Positions 15,476-25,040 of a DNA stretch of 64,000 nucleotides are shown here, one piece after another. A model generated the notes under the pieces. It ran no database searches. It was not told where the DNA came from and was given only the letters and a program-made list of their open reading frames with translations. The position numbers were made by a program, and so were the translations under genes. Within the stretch, counting starts at the first letter, position 1; every line of letters starts with the position of its first letter. Source of the DNA: Streptomyces piniterrae (GTDB lineage Bacteria; Actinomycetota; Actinomycetes; Streptomycetales; Streptomycetaceae); assembly GCF_005048155.1 (NCBI RefSeq), contig NZ_SUMB01000016.1, positions 103,485 through 167,484 of the forward strand, read 5' to 3'.

Positions 15476-17755
15476 TCAGTCCGGCGCCACCGACCCGTCG
15501 GTCAGCCCGTCGTGCAGCCCCTGGACGAGCTGTTCGCCGAGCCGGGACGCCAGGCGCAGGGCCTCTTCGAAGTCGGCCAGGTCGCGGAAGCGCTGTCCGT
15601 AGCGCCGTTGTTCGGCGAGCGGCAGCCGGGGCAGCTGGAGGCGGCGGACGTCGAGCCGGGTGGCGGATGAGGCGTAGCTGCTGGCCTGGCGGTTGTTGGC
15701 GGTGCCGCGCAGGAATCCGGCGAGGAACCAGGGGTCGAGGGCGGCCGGATCGGGCCGCAGGACGGTGAGGTTGCGGCCGAGGGCGGCGCCCGCGGTGGCG
15801 TCGTCGATGACCCGGGCGATCGCGCCGCCGCCGAGGACCGGGACGACGACATCGCCGGTCAGGAGGAGGACGGGTTCCTCGGGGGGCCCGGAGGAGGGCG
15901 CTTCCGGGAGGGTGCCGGAGGGCGCGGTGGCGCCGATGACGTCGTGGTCGGTGAGGACGGGGGGCGCGCCGCTGGGGGACGGTGCGGTGCCGGCGCCGCC
16001 GGTGCGCAGGATCAGGGCGCCGGAGCGGGCGAGTTCGCCGAGGGTGGTGAGCGGCCAGCGGGCGGGGGCGGTGTCGGTGCCCGCGGGGCGCGGGGTGAGC
16101 TGTGTCGTACGGGCGAGGGTGTCGGTCAACCGGTCGCGTACGCGGGCGAGTTCGGCGGGGCCGCCGGCCGCGGAGGGCGGCGGCAGGTGCCGGGCGGGGG
16201 CGAGGTCGACATCGTCGTCGAGGAGGTCGATGGCGGCCAGCGAGCGTCGTACGCCGGGTTCCTCCTCGATGCCGCCGTCGCGGTCGAACGCCCGCCAGGC
16301 GTCCACGGCGGTGGCGCGGACGGTCTGCCAGTCGAGTTTGTCGCGGCCGCCGGCGGCGAGGGCCGCGGTGTCCACGACGAGGAGGTGCGGGGTGGGCGGG
16401 GTGCTGCCGCCGGGCTTGCGCAGCACCCAGAGGTGCAGCGGCACGCCGTTGGGCGGAGCGGCGCCCGCGGGCAGCGCGATGACGGCGCGCAGTGCGCCGC
16501 GGCGCAGCAGGTCGGCGCGGATCCGGCGGCCGGAGCGGCGGGAGGCGACGGCGGGCGGCATGAGGAGGACGGCGGTGCCGCCGGGGCGCAGCCGGGCCAG
16601 CGCGTGCTGGACCCAGGCGAGTTCGGATTCCGTACGGGCCGGGAAGCCGTACTCCCAGCGGGGGTCGTAGGCCAGTTCGTCGTGGCCCCAGTTGCGTTCG
16701 TTGAACGGCGGGTGGACGAGAACGGCGTCGGCGGCGAGGTCGGGGAAGGCGTCGGCGCGCAGGGTGTCGGCGGCGCGCACCCGGACCTGGGCGTCGGGGG
16801 CACTGAGGGCGAGGCGGAGCGCGGTGAGCGCGGCCAGGTCGGGGTCGGACTCCTGGCCGTGCAGCGCGAGGGGGGCGGCGCCGGCCTCGGCAGCGTCCGT
16901 CGCCCGCTCCTGGGCGGCGGTCAGCAGGCCGCCGACGCCGCAGGCCGGGTCGAGGACGATGTCCAACCGGCCTTCCGGCGCGGCCAGTTCGGCCATCAGC
17001 GCGGCCGGGCCCGGCGGGGTCAGGGTGTACTGCCGGGGGTTGGCGTCCAGGTGGCGGCCCAGCAGGAAGGCGTACGCCTGGGAGGCGCCGTCCGCGGCGG
17101 CGAGATCGGCGGCGGCGCGGACGAGCGCGGCGGACGGGGCGAGCGCTTCGCGGGTCAGACCGCGCACGGGGTGGTCGGCGCCGAGCCGGGCGGCGAGGAC
17201 GGCCTCGAGCATGGCGGGCAGTACGCCGGTCAGCTCGGTGTCGTCGGCGGCGCCGCGCAGCTGCTTCCAGGCGGCCGGCCGGTCATGGGCGAGCAGCAGG
17301 ACGGCGCCGGCCTGACGGAGCGCGACGGCGGCGCCGGCCGGGTGTCCGACGAGCTGCTGCCAGACCCGCTCGCGCAGCGGGACCTCGGCGAGTTTGCCCT
17401 GGTCGCGCAGCCATTGCTCGATCTCGCCGAGGGCGAAGGCGGGGCTGGTCTCGGTGCCGCCGACCGGCTTGGGGAAGTCGGCGTGCCGGCGCCGCCAGTT
17501 GCTGACCGCGGCCCGGCCGACGCCGGCGAGCCGGGCGATGCCGGCGGCGGTCACCTCGGTGGCGCGCTCGGCCGTGCCACTTGCGGCGTTGCCCGCGCCG
17601 ACGACACCGACCGCGACTTCCGCGTGGGCGATGCCTGCGACGTCTGCGACGTCTGCGACGTCTGCGCGATGGGCGCCGCCCGCGTAACTCGCCGCCGGAC
17701 CGCCGTCTGCCGCGATGTCGACCGTCGCGCTGTGCGGTGATGCGTTGTCCGGCAC
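15476..17755 (-). CDS. Orphan HTH / N6-adenine DNA methylase / specificity-domain fusion
   Basis: 759-residue single-chain protein resembling a type I restriction M subunit joined to an S-like domain. A helix-turn-helix (IARLAGVGRAAVSNWRRRH) lies at about 70-90. The methylase core has motif I DPACGVGGLL near 270 and motif IV reading HPPFNERNW near 347, where the catalytic Asn/Asp of (N/D)PPF is His. A target-recognition-like region spans about 565 to the end (LRRLQLPRLPLAEQRRYGQR). No restriction subunit is nearby. The GTG at 17755 follows AAGGAG with 8-base spacing. The N-terminal region has a 9-base DNA tandem repeat giving DVADVADVA. The His substitution makes methylase activity doubtful; a DNA-binding or regulatory role is possible. 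Confidence 0.85.
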   Translation of the reverse strand: MPDNASPHSATVDIAADGGPAASYAGGAHRADVADVADVAGIAHAEVAVGVVGAGNAASGTAERATEVTAAGIARLAGVGRAAVSNWRRRHADFPKPVGGTETSPAFALGEIEQWLRDQGKLAEVPLRERVWQQLVGHPAGAAVALRQAGAVLLLAHDRPAAWKQLRGAADDTELTGVLPAMLEAVLAARLGADHPVRGLTREALAPSAALVRAAADLAAADGASQAYAFLLGRHLDANPRQYTLTPPGPAALMAELAAPEGRLDIVLDPACGVGGLLTAAQERATDAAEAGAAPLALHGQESDPDLAALTALRLALSAPDAQVRVRAADTLRADAFPDLAADAVLVHPPFNERNWGHDELAYDPRWEYGFPARTESELAWVQHALARLRPGGTAVLLMPPAVASRRSGRRIRADLLRRGALRAVIALPAGAAPPNGVPLHLWVLRKPGGSTPPTPHLLVVDTAALAAGGRDKLDWQTVRATAVDAWRAFDRDGGIEEEPGVRRSLAAIDLLDDDVDLAPARHLPPPSAAGGPAELARVRDRLTDTLARTTQLTPRPAGTDTAPARWPLTTLGELARSGALILRTGGAGTAPSPSGAPPVLTDHDVIGATAPSGTLPEAPSSGPPEEPVLLLTGDVVVPVLGGGAIARVIDDATAGAALGRNLTVLRPDPAALDPWFLAGFLRGTANNRQASSYASSATRLDVRRLQLPRLPLAEQRRYGQRFRDLADFEEALRLASRLGEQLVQGLHDGLTDGSVAPD

Positions 17756-18042
17756 GTGGCTGGCTCCTTGTCCTCCCGATAACCCCGACCTGTGTGTCAA
17801 CGAGCATACCCATTCGACGCGAACCAACCCCTTCACAGCGTGAACTTATTTCTTCTTCGATGACTCGTGTTGACTCGGTTCACAGGACCTGTTGTTATTG
17901 ACCCATCGCTTCACGGCACGACGACGCGGCGGCGCTTCACACGGCGCTGCTCGGCGGCAGGACTTCACGGCGGCATGGCACGGCGCCGCTGCACAGCACC
18001 ACTTCGGCAGGAATGATCAAGAGCCCGGAAGGGGCCCCTCGT

Positions 18043-18819
18043 ATGTCTCAGCAGATGCAGTACCAGCCCACGCCGCAGGGGCCCGCCGGTGCACACAGCC
18101 ACCAGGCGGCCCGTAACGGCCTCGGCGTCGCCGCCCTTGTCCTCGGCATCATCGGCGCGCTCAGCGGCATCCCGATGATCCTGTTCTGGCTGGCCGGACC
18201 GCTCGGCCTGCTGGCCCTGATCTTCGGCATCGTGGGAATGGGCCGCGTCAAGAAGGGTCAGGCCACCAACAAGGGCGTGGCGCTCACCGGCACGATCCTG
18301 GGCGCCCTCTCGCTCATCCTCGCGGTCGTCGGGGTCATCGTCACCGTGATGGCGGTCAACAAGGCCGTCGACGAGGTGAACGAGGAGTTCGACAAGCAGT
18401 CGGGCAGCAGCAGCAACATCAAGGACCTCGGCCCGGGTGAATCGGCGAAGTACAACAACGGTCTCCAGGTGACCGTCTCGAAGCCGACCCCGTTCACCGT
18501 CGACCCGAACACCCTGATCAGCGGCCACACCGAGGGCAACAAGTCGTACAAGGTCACCGTCACGCTCAAGAACACCGGCGACAAGGCGGCCACCAACCCG
18601 CTCATGTCGACCGACGCCGAGGCCGACGGCAAGAAGACCGAGGAGGTCGCCGACGACAAGCACGGCATCCTCCACCACGACTGGGAGAAGACGCTCGACC
18701 CCAACGAGTCCGACAGCGTGGAGATGGTCTTCGACGCTCCGCCGACCGCCAAGGAACTCTCCATCAAGATCACGCCGGACATCCTGCTCGACCCCGCGAA
18801 CTGGAAGCTGACCCTCTGA
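18043..18819 (+). CDS. DUF4190/DUF4352-type membrane protein
   Basis: 258-residue protein. The N-terminal ~35 residues are hydrophilic and Gln/Pro-rich. Two transmembrane helices follow (LGVAALVLGIIGALSGIPM and the next block, then GTILGALSLILAVVGVIVTV) around the basic GRVKKG loop, typical of DUF4190. An extracytoplasmic domain from about 120 has the Ig-like DUF4352 pattern (YKVTVTLKNTGDKAATNP). ATG at 18043 is chosen over upstream starts because GGAAGGGG precedes it. It is divergent from the methylase gene. Function unknown; such proteins are common in Streptomyces envelopes. Confidence 0.85.
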   Translation: MSQQMQYQPTPQGPAGAHSHQAARNGLGVAALVLGIIGALSGIPMILFWLAGPLGLLALIFGIVGMGRVKKGQATNKGVALTGTILGALSLILAVVGVIVTVMAVNKAVDEVNEEFDKQSGSSSNIKDLGPGESAKYNNGLQVTVSKPTPFTVDPNTLISGHTEGNKSYKVTVTLKNTGDKAATNPLMSTDAEADGKKTEEVADDKHGILHHDWEKTLDPNESDSVEMVFDAPPTAKELSIKITPDILLDPANWKLTL

Positions 18820-18840
18820 TCCGCTCCAGCTCCGTACGAC

Positions 18841-18888
18841 ACGCCGTCGGCCCGGAACCGCTCCCTCGCGGTTCCGGGCCGACGGCGT
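18841..18888 (+). terminator. Very strong 21-bp hairpin
   Basis: 18841-18861 is perfectly complementary to 18868-18888 around a six-base loop, starting 21 bases after the DUF4190 stop codon. It should terminate transcription from the left and, being symmetrical, also from the HNH gene on the right. Confidence 0.88.
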
Positions 18889-18900
18889 GCCGGCGCAACG

Positions 18901-18967
18901 GCCCCCCCCCGGCCCCCCCGCCCCCCCCCCCCCCCCCGCGGCCGCCCCCCCCCGCCCCCCGGGGGGG
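18901..18967. repeat. Long interrupted poly-C tract
   Basis: About 60 bases consisting almost only of C runs (up to 17 in a row) ending in a G7 run, between two convergent genes. The flanks are near-duplicates (GACGGCGTGCCGGCGCAACGGCC and GACGGCGTGCCTGCGAAGCGGCC type), so the tract may be an expansion by slippage, or a consensus error. The complementary strand is G-rich enough for G-quadruplex formation. Confidence 0.7.
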
Positions 18968-19026
18968 CCGGGCCCGACGGCGTGCCTGCGAAGCGGCCGC
19001 CCGGTTGTCCCCGGAGCGGCCGCCCG

Positions 19027-19782
19027 CTATTTCGCCGAGAACCGCGCCGGCGCCTCCGTAGGGCTGCCGCCGCTCGGCAGCCGCTGGGCCGGGCACGAGT
19101 TCAGCACCCGCACCATCGCGTCTCTCTCGCCCCGCGTCACCCACAGCCCGTACTTCTTCTTCACCGCCACCTGGCGCGCGACATAGGCGCAGCGGTAAGC
19201 CTTGTACGCGGGCAGCCAGGTCGCCGCGTCCCCGTCGCTCTTCCGCCGGTTCGCCGACGCGTCCACCGCGATCAGATTCAGCGGATCGTTGGCCAGCGCC
19301 ACCCGCTTGCGGCCCGGCCAGGTCGCGGCGCCCTTCTGCCAGGCATCGGACAGCGCCACCACATGGTCGATGTCGACCTTGCTGCGGCCGCGCACATAGC
19401 GCACCGCCCTGCCCGTGTACGGATCCTTCGACAGCGTCCCGGACAACACCACGCAGTCCCCGCCGCGGAACGCCGTGCCCCGCAGATCGCGCTTGAGGAT
19501 GTCGTCGCGGGTGCCGCATCCGTTGCCGTCGGTGTCCGCCCAGGCCGAGCCGAAGCGGTCGCGGGCGTAACCGGTCCTGGGGGCGCGGCCCTTGACATCC
19601 AGCGAGTCGGCGGCCGCCAGAGCGGTCCTCGGGTTCGCCCCTCCCGTGGGAACGGACGGGCTCTCCGTGACGTCTGAACCACTGCCGCCCCAGGTGTCGT
19701 CGGGGGCACAGCCGGTGAGGGTCAGCAGGCAGGCCAGCGCGGTGGCGGTGGCGGCGGTCACGGGAAGCGCGGTCCGTATCAA
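19027..19782 (-). CDS. HNH (DUF1524/GmrSD-like) nuclease lipoprotein
   Basis: About 251 residues starting at a TTG (19782; another TTG at 19794 is possible, no ATG/GTG is sensible). The signal peptide ends in the lipobox LTLTGC, predicting export and lipid anchoring. The mature part carries the HNH core: DIDHVVALSDAW followed by DPLNLIAVDASANRRKSDGD, the H-N-H arrangement of the DUF1524 family common in secreted actinobacterial nucleases. It likely degrades extracellular DNA at the cell surface for nutrient recovery or competition. It is divergent from a DUF2079 membrane protein and convergent with the DUF4190 gene. Confidence 0.85.
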   Translation of the reverse strand: MIRTALPVTAATATALACLLTLTGCAPDDTWGGSGSDVTESPSVPTGGANPRTALAAADSLDVKGRAPRTGYARDRFGSAWADTDGNGCGTRDDILKRDLRGTAFRGGDCVVLSGTLSKDPYTGRAVRYVRGRSKVDIDHVVALSDAWQKGAATWPGRKRVALANDPLNLIAVDASANRRKSDGDAATWLPAYKAYRCAYVARQVAVKKKYGLWVTRGERDAMVRVLNSCPAQRLPSGGSPTEAPARFSAK

Positions 19783-19903
19783 GGCGTCGTCCAATCCGGG
19801 AGCGTAGGGACGGATGGCGGGCGGGGTGACAAGGGACGGCAGGCGGTGCGGCACAGCCCGCCGCTTCGAGTATCTTTTCGGAAATCGAGAGCGAGGAACC
19901 CCC

Positions 19904-21370
19904 ATGGACACGGCCGCAGCAACGGCGGCGACCACCGACGCAGCACCGGCCGTGCCAGTCTCGGAGTCCCATCCCCTACGACGCACTACCCGGCGGCTGC
20001 TCGATCGCGCAACCCCCTTGCGGGCTCCCCGCCTCGACCCGTACTGGACGGCCGCGTTCTTCTTCGTCGCGTACGCCCTGCTCGCGCTCTGCCGCTTCGG
20101 GTCGATGTCCATCTCGTCCTGGGACCTGGGCATCTTCGAGCAGGCGATACGCGGCTACGCCCACTTCCAGGCGCCGATCGTCGATCTCAAGGGCCCCGGC
20201 ACCAACATCCTCGGCGACCACTTCAGCCCGGTGCTGGTCGTACTCGCCCCCCTCTACCGACTGTTCCCCTCCTCGCTGACCCTGCTGATCGCCCAGGCCG
20301 CGCTGTTCGCGCTGTCCGCGATACCGGTCACCCGCGCCGCCGCCCGCTACCTGGGCCGCGCCCGCGGCCTGGCCCTGGGCATCGCGTACGGCCTGTCCTG
20401 GGGCATGCAGAAGGCCGTTGACTTCGACTTCCACGAAATAGCCTTCGCGCTGCCGCTGATCGCGTTCGCCCTGGAAGCGGTGCTGCGCGGACGGTGGACC
20501 GCGGCGGTGTGCTGGGCCGCTCCGCTGCCGCTGGTCAAGGAGGACCTGGGGGTGACCGCCGCGGCCATCGGGGCGCTCGCCCTGATCCGCACCCGCCGGG
20601 CCTCCCCACTGGCCATCGGCCTGGTCGCCTGCGGCATCAGCGCCACCGCCGTCACCCTCGGCGTGATCATCCCCGGCTTCAACGGCTCCGGCTCGTACGA
20701 CTACTGGAGCAAGCTCGGCGGCGACGGCGGCGGCACCGTCATCCCCCTCGGCACCGCCCTGCACACCACGCTGTGGGTCCTGCTCCCCACCACCGGACTG
20801 CTCGCACTGCGCTCCCCGCTGCTGCTGGTCGCGCTGCCCACCCTCGGCTGGCGGTTCCTCTCGCACGATCCGCACTACTGGGGCATCGACTGGCACTACA
20901 ACGCCGTGCTGATGCCGGTCGTCTTCCTCGCCCTCGTCGACGCCCTGCCGCGCGCCCGGTTCTCGCAGCGGCGCTGGCTCCGCTCGTACGCGCACCATCT
21001 GCCGGCCGCCCTCGTGGCCACCGCGCTCGCACTGACCACCACGCTCCCGGTGGGCCGCCTCACCGATTCGGCCACCTACCGCATGCCGCCGGATGTCGCC
21101 GCCGCCGAGCGCCTGCTGGAGCGAATACCCGACGACGCCACGGTGGAGTCCGACGTCCGGCCGCTGAGCCGCCTCACCAACCGCACCCGGGTCTTCTGGA
21201 CGGGCGACACCCGCGGCCTCGCGCCCGACTACATAGCCACGCAGCTACCCGACAACCGCACACCGGAACAAACCCTCAAGGACGCCGCGAAGCGCCACCT
21301 CGGATCCACCTACGTCATCCTGGGCACCGCCTCGGACATCGCCGTCTTCCGGCGGACGTCGGCGCACTGA
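19904..21370 (+). CDS. DUF2079 integral membrane protein
   Basis: 488-residue polytopic membrane protein with about 10 helices and the DUF2079 signature SSWDLGIFEQAIRGYAHFQ near residues 68-86, followed by GDHFSPVL. This family has the fold of GT-C-type glycosyltransferase membrane domains, and members are suspected mannosyl/arabinosyl-type transferases, but no activity is established here. The C-terminal ~100 residues are an extracytoplasmic tail. ATG at 19904 follows GAGGA; longer frames upstream lack a site. It ends 25 bases from the end of mfd (convergent). Confidence 0.88.
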   Translation: MDTAAATAATTDAAPAVPVSESHPLRRTTRRLLDRATPLRAPRLDPYWTAAFFFVAYALLALCRFGSMSISSWDLGIFEQAIRGYAHFQAPIVDLKGPGTNILGDHFSPVLVVLAPLYRLFPSSLTLLIAQAALFALSAIPVTRAAARYLGRARGLALGIAYGLSWGMQKAVDFDFHEIAFALPLIAFALEAVLRGRWTAAVCWAAPLPLVKEDLGVTAAAIGALALIRTRRASPLAIGLVACGISATAVTLGVIIPGFNGSGSYDYWSKLGGDGGGTVIPLGTALHTTLWVLLPTTGLLALRSPLLLVALPTLGWRFLSHDPHYWGIDWHYNAVLMPVVFLALVDALPRARFSQRRWLRSYAHHLPAALVATALALTTTLPVGRLTDSATYRMPPDVAAAERLLERIPDDATVESDVRPLSRLTNRTRVFWTGDTRGLAPDYIATQLPDNRTPEQTLKDAAKRHLGSTYVILGTASDIAVFRRTSAH

Positions 21371-21395
21371 CCGCAGGGCGGCGGCGCCCCGCCCG

Positions 21396-24300
21396 TCACG
21401 ACCCCAGGATCGTCGTCAGGAACTCCCCCACCCAGGCCAGCAGTTCCCGCCCGACCAGCGGCTTGCCGCCGATCTTTCCGGTGGTGGGGCGCGGCACCAG
21501 GACCTGTTTGGTGGCCGGCTTGAGGACCGTACGGGGGTAGAGGCGCTTGAGGCGGAGTTCCTGGGACTCGCGCAGTTCGACGGGGCCGAAGCGGATGTTG
21601 GAGCCCTGGAGTGTGATGTCCGCGACGCCGCAGGCGCGCGCCAGCATCCGCAGCCCGGCCACCAGCAGCAGGTTCTCCACCGGCTCCGGCAACTTGCCGT
21701 AACGGTCGGTGAGTTCCTCGCGGACGGCGGCGATGTCCTCCTCCGACGACGCGGAGGCGATGGACCGGTACGCCTGGAGGCGCAGCCGCTCGCCGGGCGC
21801 GTAGTCGTGCGGGACATGCGCGTCCACGGGGAGTTCGATCTTGACTTCGAGCGGGGGCTCCTCCTCCCCCTTTCCTGAGCCATCTTCCAGTGAGGCCCGG
21901 TAGTCCGCGACGGCCTCGCCGACCATGCGGACATAGAGGTCGAAGCCGACGCCGGCGATATGGCCCGACTGCTCGCCGCCGAGCAGATTTCCGGCGCCGC
22001 GGATCTCCAGGTCCTTCATCGCGACATACATACCGGCACCCATCTCGGTGTGCTGGGCGATGGTGGCGAGGCGTTCGTGGGCGGTCTCGGTGAGCGGCTT
22101 CTCCGGCGGGTAGAGGAAGTAGGCGTAGCCGCGCTCGCGGCCGCGGCCCACCCGGCCGCGCAGCTGATGGAGCTGGGAGAGGCCGAAGTTGTCGCCGCGC
22201 TCGACGATCAGGGTGTTGGCGTTGGAGATGTCGATACCGGACTCGACGATCGTCGTGGAGACCAGGACGTCGAACTTCTTCTCCCAGAAGTCGACGACGA
22301 CCTGCTCCAGCCGCGACTCGCCCATCTGCCCGTGGGCGGTCTGGATTCGGGCCTCCGGGACGATCTCGCGGAGGCGGGCGGCGGCCCGGTCGATGGACTC
22401 CACCCGGTTGTGGATGTAGAAGACCTGGCCCTCGCGCAGGAGTTCACGCCGGATCGCGGCGCCGATCTGCTTCTGCTCGTACGGGCCGACGAAGGTGAGG
22501 ACCGGGTGCCGCTCCTCCGGGGGCGTGGTGATCGTCGACATCTCGCGGATGCCCGTCACCGCCATTTCGAGCGTACGGGGAATCGGGGTGGCGGACATCG
22601 TCAGTACGTCGACGTTGGCGCGCAGCTTCTTCAGCTGCTCCTTGTGCTCGACGCCGAACCGCTGCTCCTCGTCGACGATGACCAGGCCCAGGTCCTTGAA
22701 CTTGGTCTCGGACGAGAACAGCCGGTGGGTGCCGATGACGAGGTCGACGGAGCCCTCGCGCAGCCCGTCGAGGACGGCCTTGGCCTCGGTGTCGGTCTGG
22801 AAGCGGGACAGCGCCTTGACGTTGACCGGGAACTGACCGTACCGCTCGGTGAACGTGCCGTAGTGCTGCTGCACAAGGAGGGTGGTCGGAACGAGGACGG
22901 CGACCTGCTTGCCGTCCTGGACCGCCTTGAACGCCGCTCGCACAGCGATCTCGGTTTTGCCGTAGCCGACATCGCCGCAGATCAGACGGTCCATCGGGAC
23001 CGACTTCTCCATGTCCTCCTTGACCTCGGCGATGGTGGTGAGCTGGTCCGGCGTCTCCGCGTACGCGAACGCGTCCTCCAGCTCGCGCTGCCAGGGGGTG
23101 TCCGGACCGAAGGTGTGGCCGGGGGCCGCCATCCGGGCGGAGTAGAGCTTGATCAGGTCGGCGGCGATCTCCTTGACCGCCTTCTTCGCGCGCGCCTTGG
23201 TCTTCGTCCAGTCGGCGCCGCCCAGACGGTGCAGCGTCGGGGCCTCTCCGCCGACGTACTTGGTGACCTGCTCCAGCTGGTCGGTGGGGATGTAGAGGCG
23301 GTCGCCGGGCTGGCCGCGCTTGGCGGGCGCGTACTCGACGAGGAGGTACTCGCGGGTGGCGCCCTGGACCGTGCGCTGCACCATCTCGATGTAGCGGCCG
23401 ACGCCGTGCTGCTCGTGGACGATGAAGTCGCCGGCCTGGAGGGTGAGCGGGTCGATGGTCTTGCGGCGGCGGGCCGGCATCCGGGCCGCGTCCTTGCCGG
23501 CGGCCTTCTGGCCGGTGAGGTCGGTCTCCGTGAGGACGGCGAGCTTGAGCGACGGGTCGACGAAGCCGTTGTCGAGGGAGCCGCAGGCGACATGGACGAC
23601 GGACGGGCTGATCGCGGCGAGGTCGCCGTCCAGGCGGGCGGCGATGCCCTCGCCGCCGAGCACCTCGACGGTGCGGGCAGCGGGGCCGTGCGCCTCGGTG
23701 ACGAAGACCGTGCGCCAGCCGTCGGCCAGCCACTGCTTGGTGTCGGCGAGCGCCCGCTGGGTGTCGCCGCGGTAGGTCTCGGGGGCATGCATGCCGAGCT
23801 GGAGGGTGTCCTCGTCCGCACCCGCTTCGTCAGCGGCGAAGGGCGACACCGACCACCACATCATGCCCAGCTCGCGGGCCCGGTCCCGGACGTCCGCGAT
23901 ACCCCACAGGGAGGCCGCGCCCACGTCGATCGGGGCCGCCCCGCCCCCGGCGCTGGCCGCCCAGGACGCCTGGAGGAACTCCTGGCTCGTCGCCACCAGG
24001 TCGGCGGCCCGGGTGCGTACCCGCTCCGGGTCGCACACCACGGCCATCGAGCCCTCGGGCAGCACGTCCAGCAGCAGCTCCATCTCGTCGACCAGCACGG
24101 GAGCCAGGGACTCCATGCCCTCCACGGCGATGCCCTCGGCGATCTTGCCGAGCAGCTCGCCCAGCTCCGGGTGCTGCTCGGCGAGGGCGGCGGCGCGGGT
24201 GCGGACGTCGTCGGTCAGCAGCAGCTCCCGGCACGGCGGCGCCCACAGCCCGTGCTCGGCGACCTCCAGGGACCGCTGGTCGGCGACCTTGAAGTAGCGG

Positions 24301-24947
24301 ATCTCCTCGACGTCGTCGCCCCAGAACTCGACCCGCAGCGGGTGCTCCTCCGTGGGCGGGAAGACGTCGAGGATGCCGCCTCGCACGGCGAACTCGCCAC
24401 GCTTCTCGACCAGTTCGACGCGCGCGTAGGCGGCGGCCGCCAGCCCGTCGACGATCTCTTCGAGGTCGGCGCTGTCGCCCGTGCGCAGGCTGACGGGCTC
24501 CAGGTCGCCCAGGCCCTTGACCTGCGGCTGGAGCACGGAGCGGATCGGCGCGACGACGACCGAGACGGGGCCGGCGGTCGGGTCGTCCTTGCGCGGGTGG
24601 GCGAGCCGGCGCAGCACCGCGAGGCGGCGGCCGACGGTGTCCGAGCGCGGCGAGAGCCGCTCGTGCGGCAGCGTCTCCCAGGACGGGAACTCGACGACGG
24701 TGTGTTCCTCGCCGGCCGGCGTGAGCGTGCGCAGCGCGGCGGCGAGGTCCTCGGCCTCCCGGCCGGTGGCGGTGATCGCGAGGACCGGACGGCGGGACTC
24801 GCGGGCCAGGGCGGCCACCGCGAAGGGGCGGGCGGCGGGCGGGCCCACCAGGTCCACATGGGGCCGGTGCCCGTCGGCCGCGGCCTGCACCGCTTCGGCG
24901 AGCGCCGGGTCCCGTACGACGGCGTCGAGCAGACCAGTCAGGCTCAT
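21396..24947 (-). CDS. mfd: Transcription-repair coupling factor Mfd
   Basis: 1183-residue SF2 translocase that removes RNA polymerase stalled at DNA lesions and recruits UvrA. Domain order: UvrB-like N-terminal module (about 1-350, including FPSWETLPHERLSP), RNA-polymerase-interacting domain (VHEQHGVGRYIEM near 505), RecG-like helicase with Walker A GDVGYGKTE (about 660), DEEQRFG (about 760), TMSATPIPRTL and the translocation motif, then the C-terminal TRCF domain. Length is normal for actinobacteria. ATG at 24947 (MSLTGLLDAV). It is monocistronic in appearance; the exporter gene on the right is divergent, with a minisatellite in between. Confidence 0.98.
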   Translation of the reverse strand: MSLTGLLDAVVRDPALAEAVQAAADGHRPHVDLVGPPAARPFAVAALARESRRPVLAITATGREAEDLAAALRTLTPAGEEHTVVEFPSWETLPHERLSPRSDTVGRRLAVLRRLAHPRKDDPTAGPVSVVVAPIRSVLQPQVKGLGDLEPVSLRTGDSADLEEIVDGLAAAAYARVELVEKRGEFAVRGGILDVFPPTEEHPLRVEFWGDDVEEIRYFKVADQRSLEVAEHGLWAPPCRELLLTDDVRTRAAALAEQHPELGELLGKIAEGIAVEGMESLAPVLVDEMELLLDVLPEGSMAVVCDPERVRTRAADLVATSQEFLQASWAASAGGGAAPIDVGAASLWGIADVRDRARELGMMWWSVSPFAADEAGADEDTLQLGMHAPETYRGDTQRALADTKQWLADGWRTVFVTEAHGPAARTVEVLGGEGIAARLDGDLAAISPSVVHVACGSLDNGFVDPSLKLAVLTETDLTGQKAAGKDAARMPARRRKTIDPLTLQAGDFIVHEQHGVGRYIEMVQRTVQGATREYLLVEYAPAKRGQPGDRLYIPTDQLEQVTKYVGGEAPTLHRLGGADWTKTKARAKKAVKEIAADLIKLYSARMAAPGHTFGPDTPWQRELEDAFAYAETPDQLTTIAEVKEDMEKSVPMDRLICGDVGYGKTEIAVRAAFKAVQDGKQVAVLVPTTLLVQQHYGTFTERYGQFPVNVKALSRFQTDTEAKAVLDGLREGSVDLVIGTHRLFSSETKFKDLGLVIVDEEQRFGVEHKEQLKKLRANVDVLTMSATPIPRTLEMAVTGIREMSTITTPPEERHPVLTFVGPYEQKQIGAAIRRELLREGQVFYIHNRVESIDRAAARLREIVPEARIQTAHGQMGESRLEQVVVDFWEKKFDVLVSTTIVESGIDISNANTLIVERGDNFGLSQLHQLRGRVGRGRERGYAYFLYPPEKPLTETAHERLATIAQHTEMGAGMYVAMKDLEIRGAGNLLGGEQSGHIAGVGFDLYVRMVGEAVADYRASLEDGSGKGEEEPPLEVKIELPVDAHVPHDYAPGERLRLQAYRSIASASSEEDIAAVREELTDRYGKLPEPVENLLLVAGLRMLARACGVADITLQGSNIRFGPVELRESQELRLKRLYPRTVLKPATKQVLVPRPTTGKIGGKPLVGRELLAWVGEFLTTILGS

Positions 24948-25040
24948 GAAAGGTTCCGTCCCAGCGAGGAGATCAACGAGGCGAACAACGCGAACAGCCC
25001 GACACGTGGAACGGGCCGGGGCTGCCCACCTTACGCCCGC

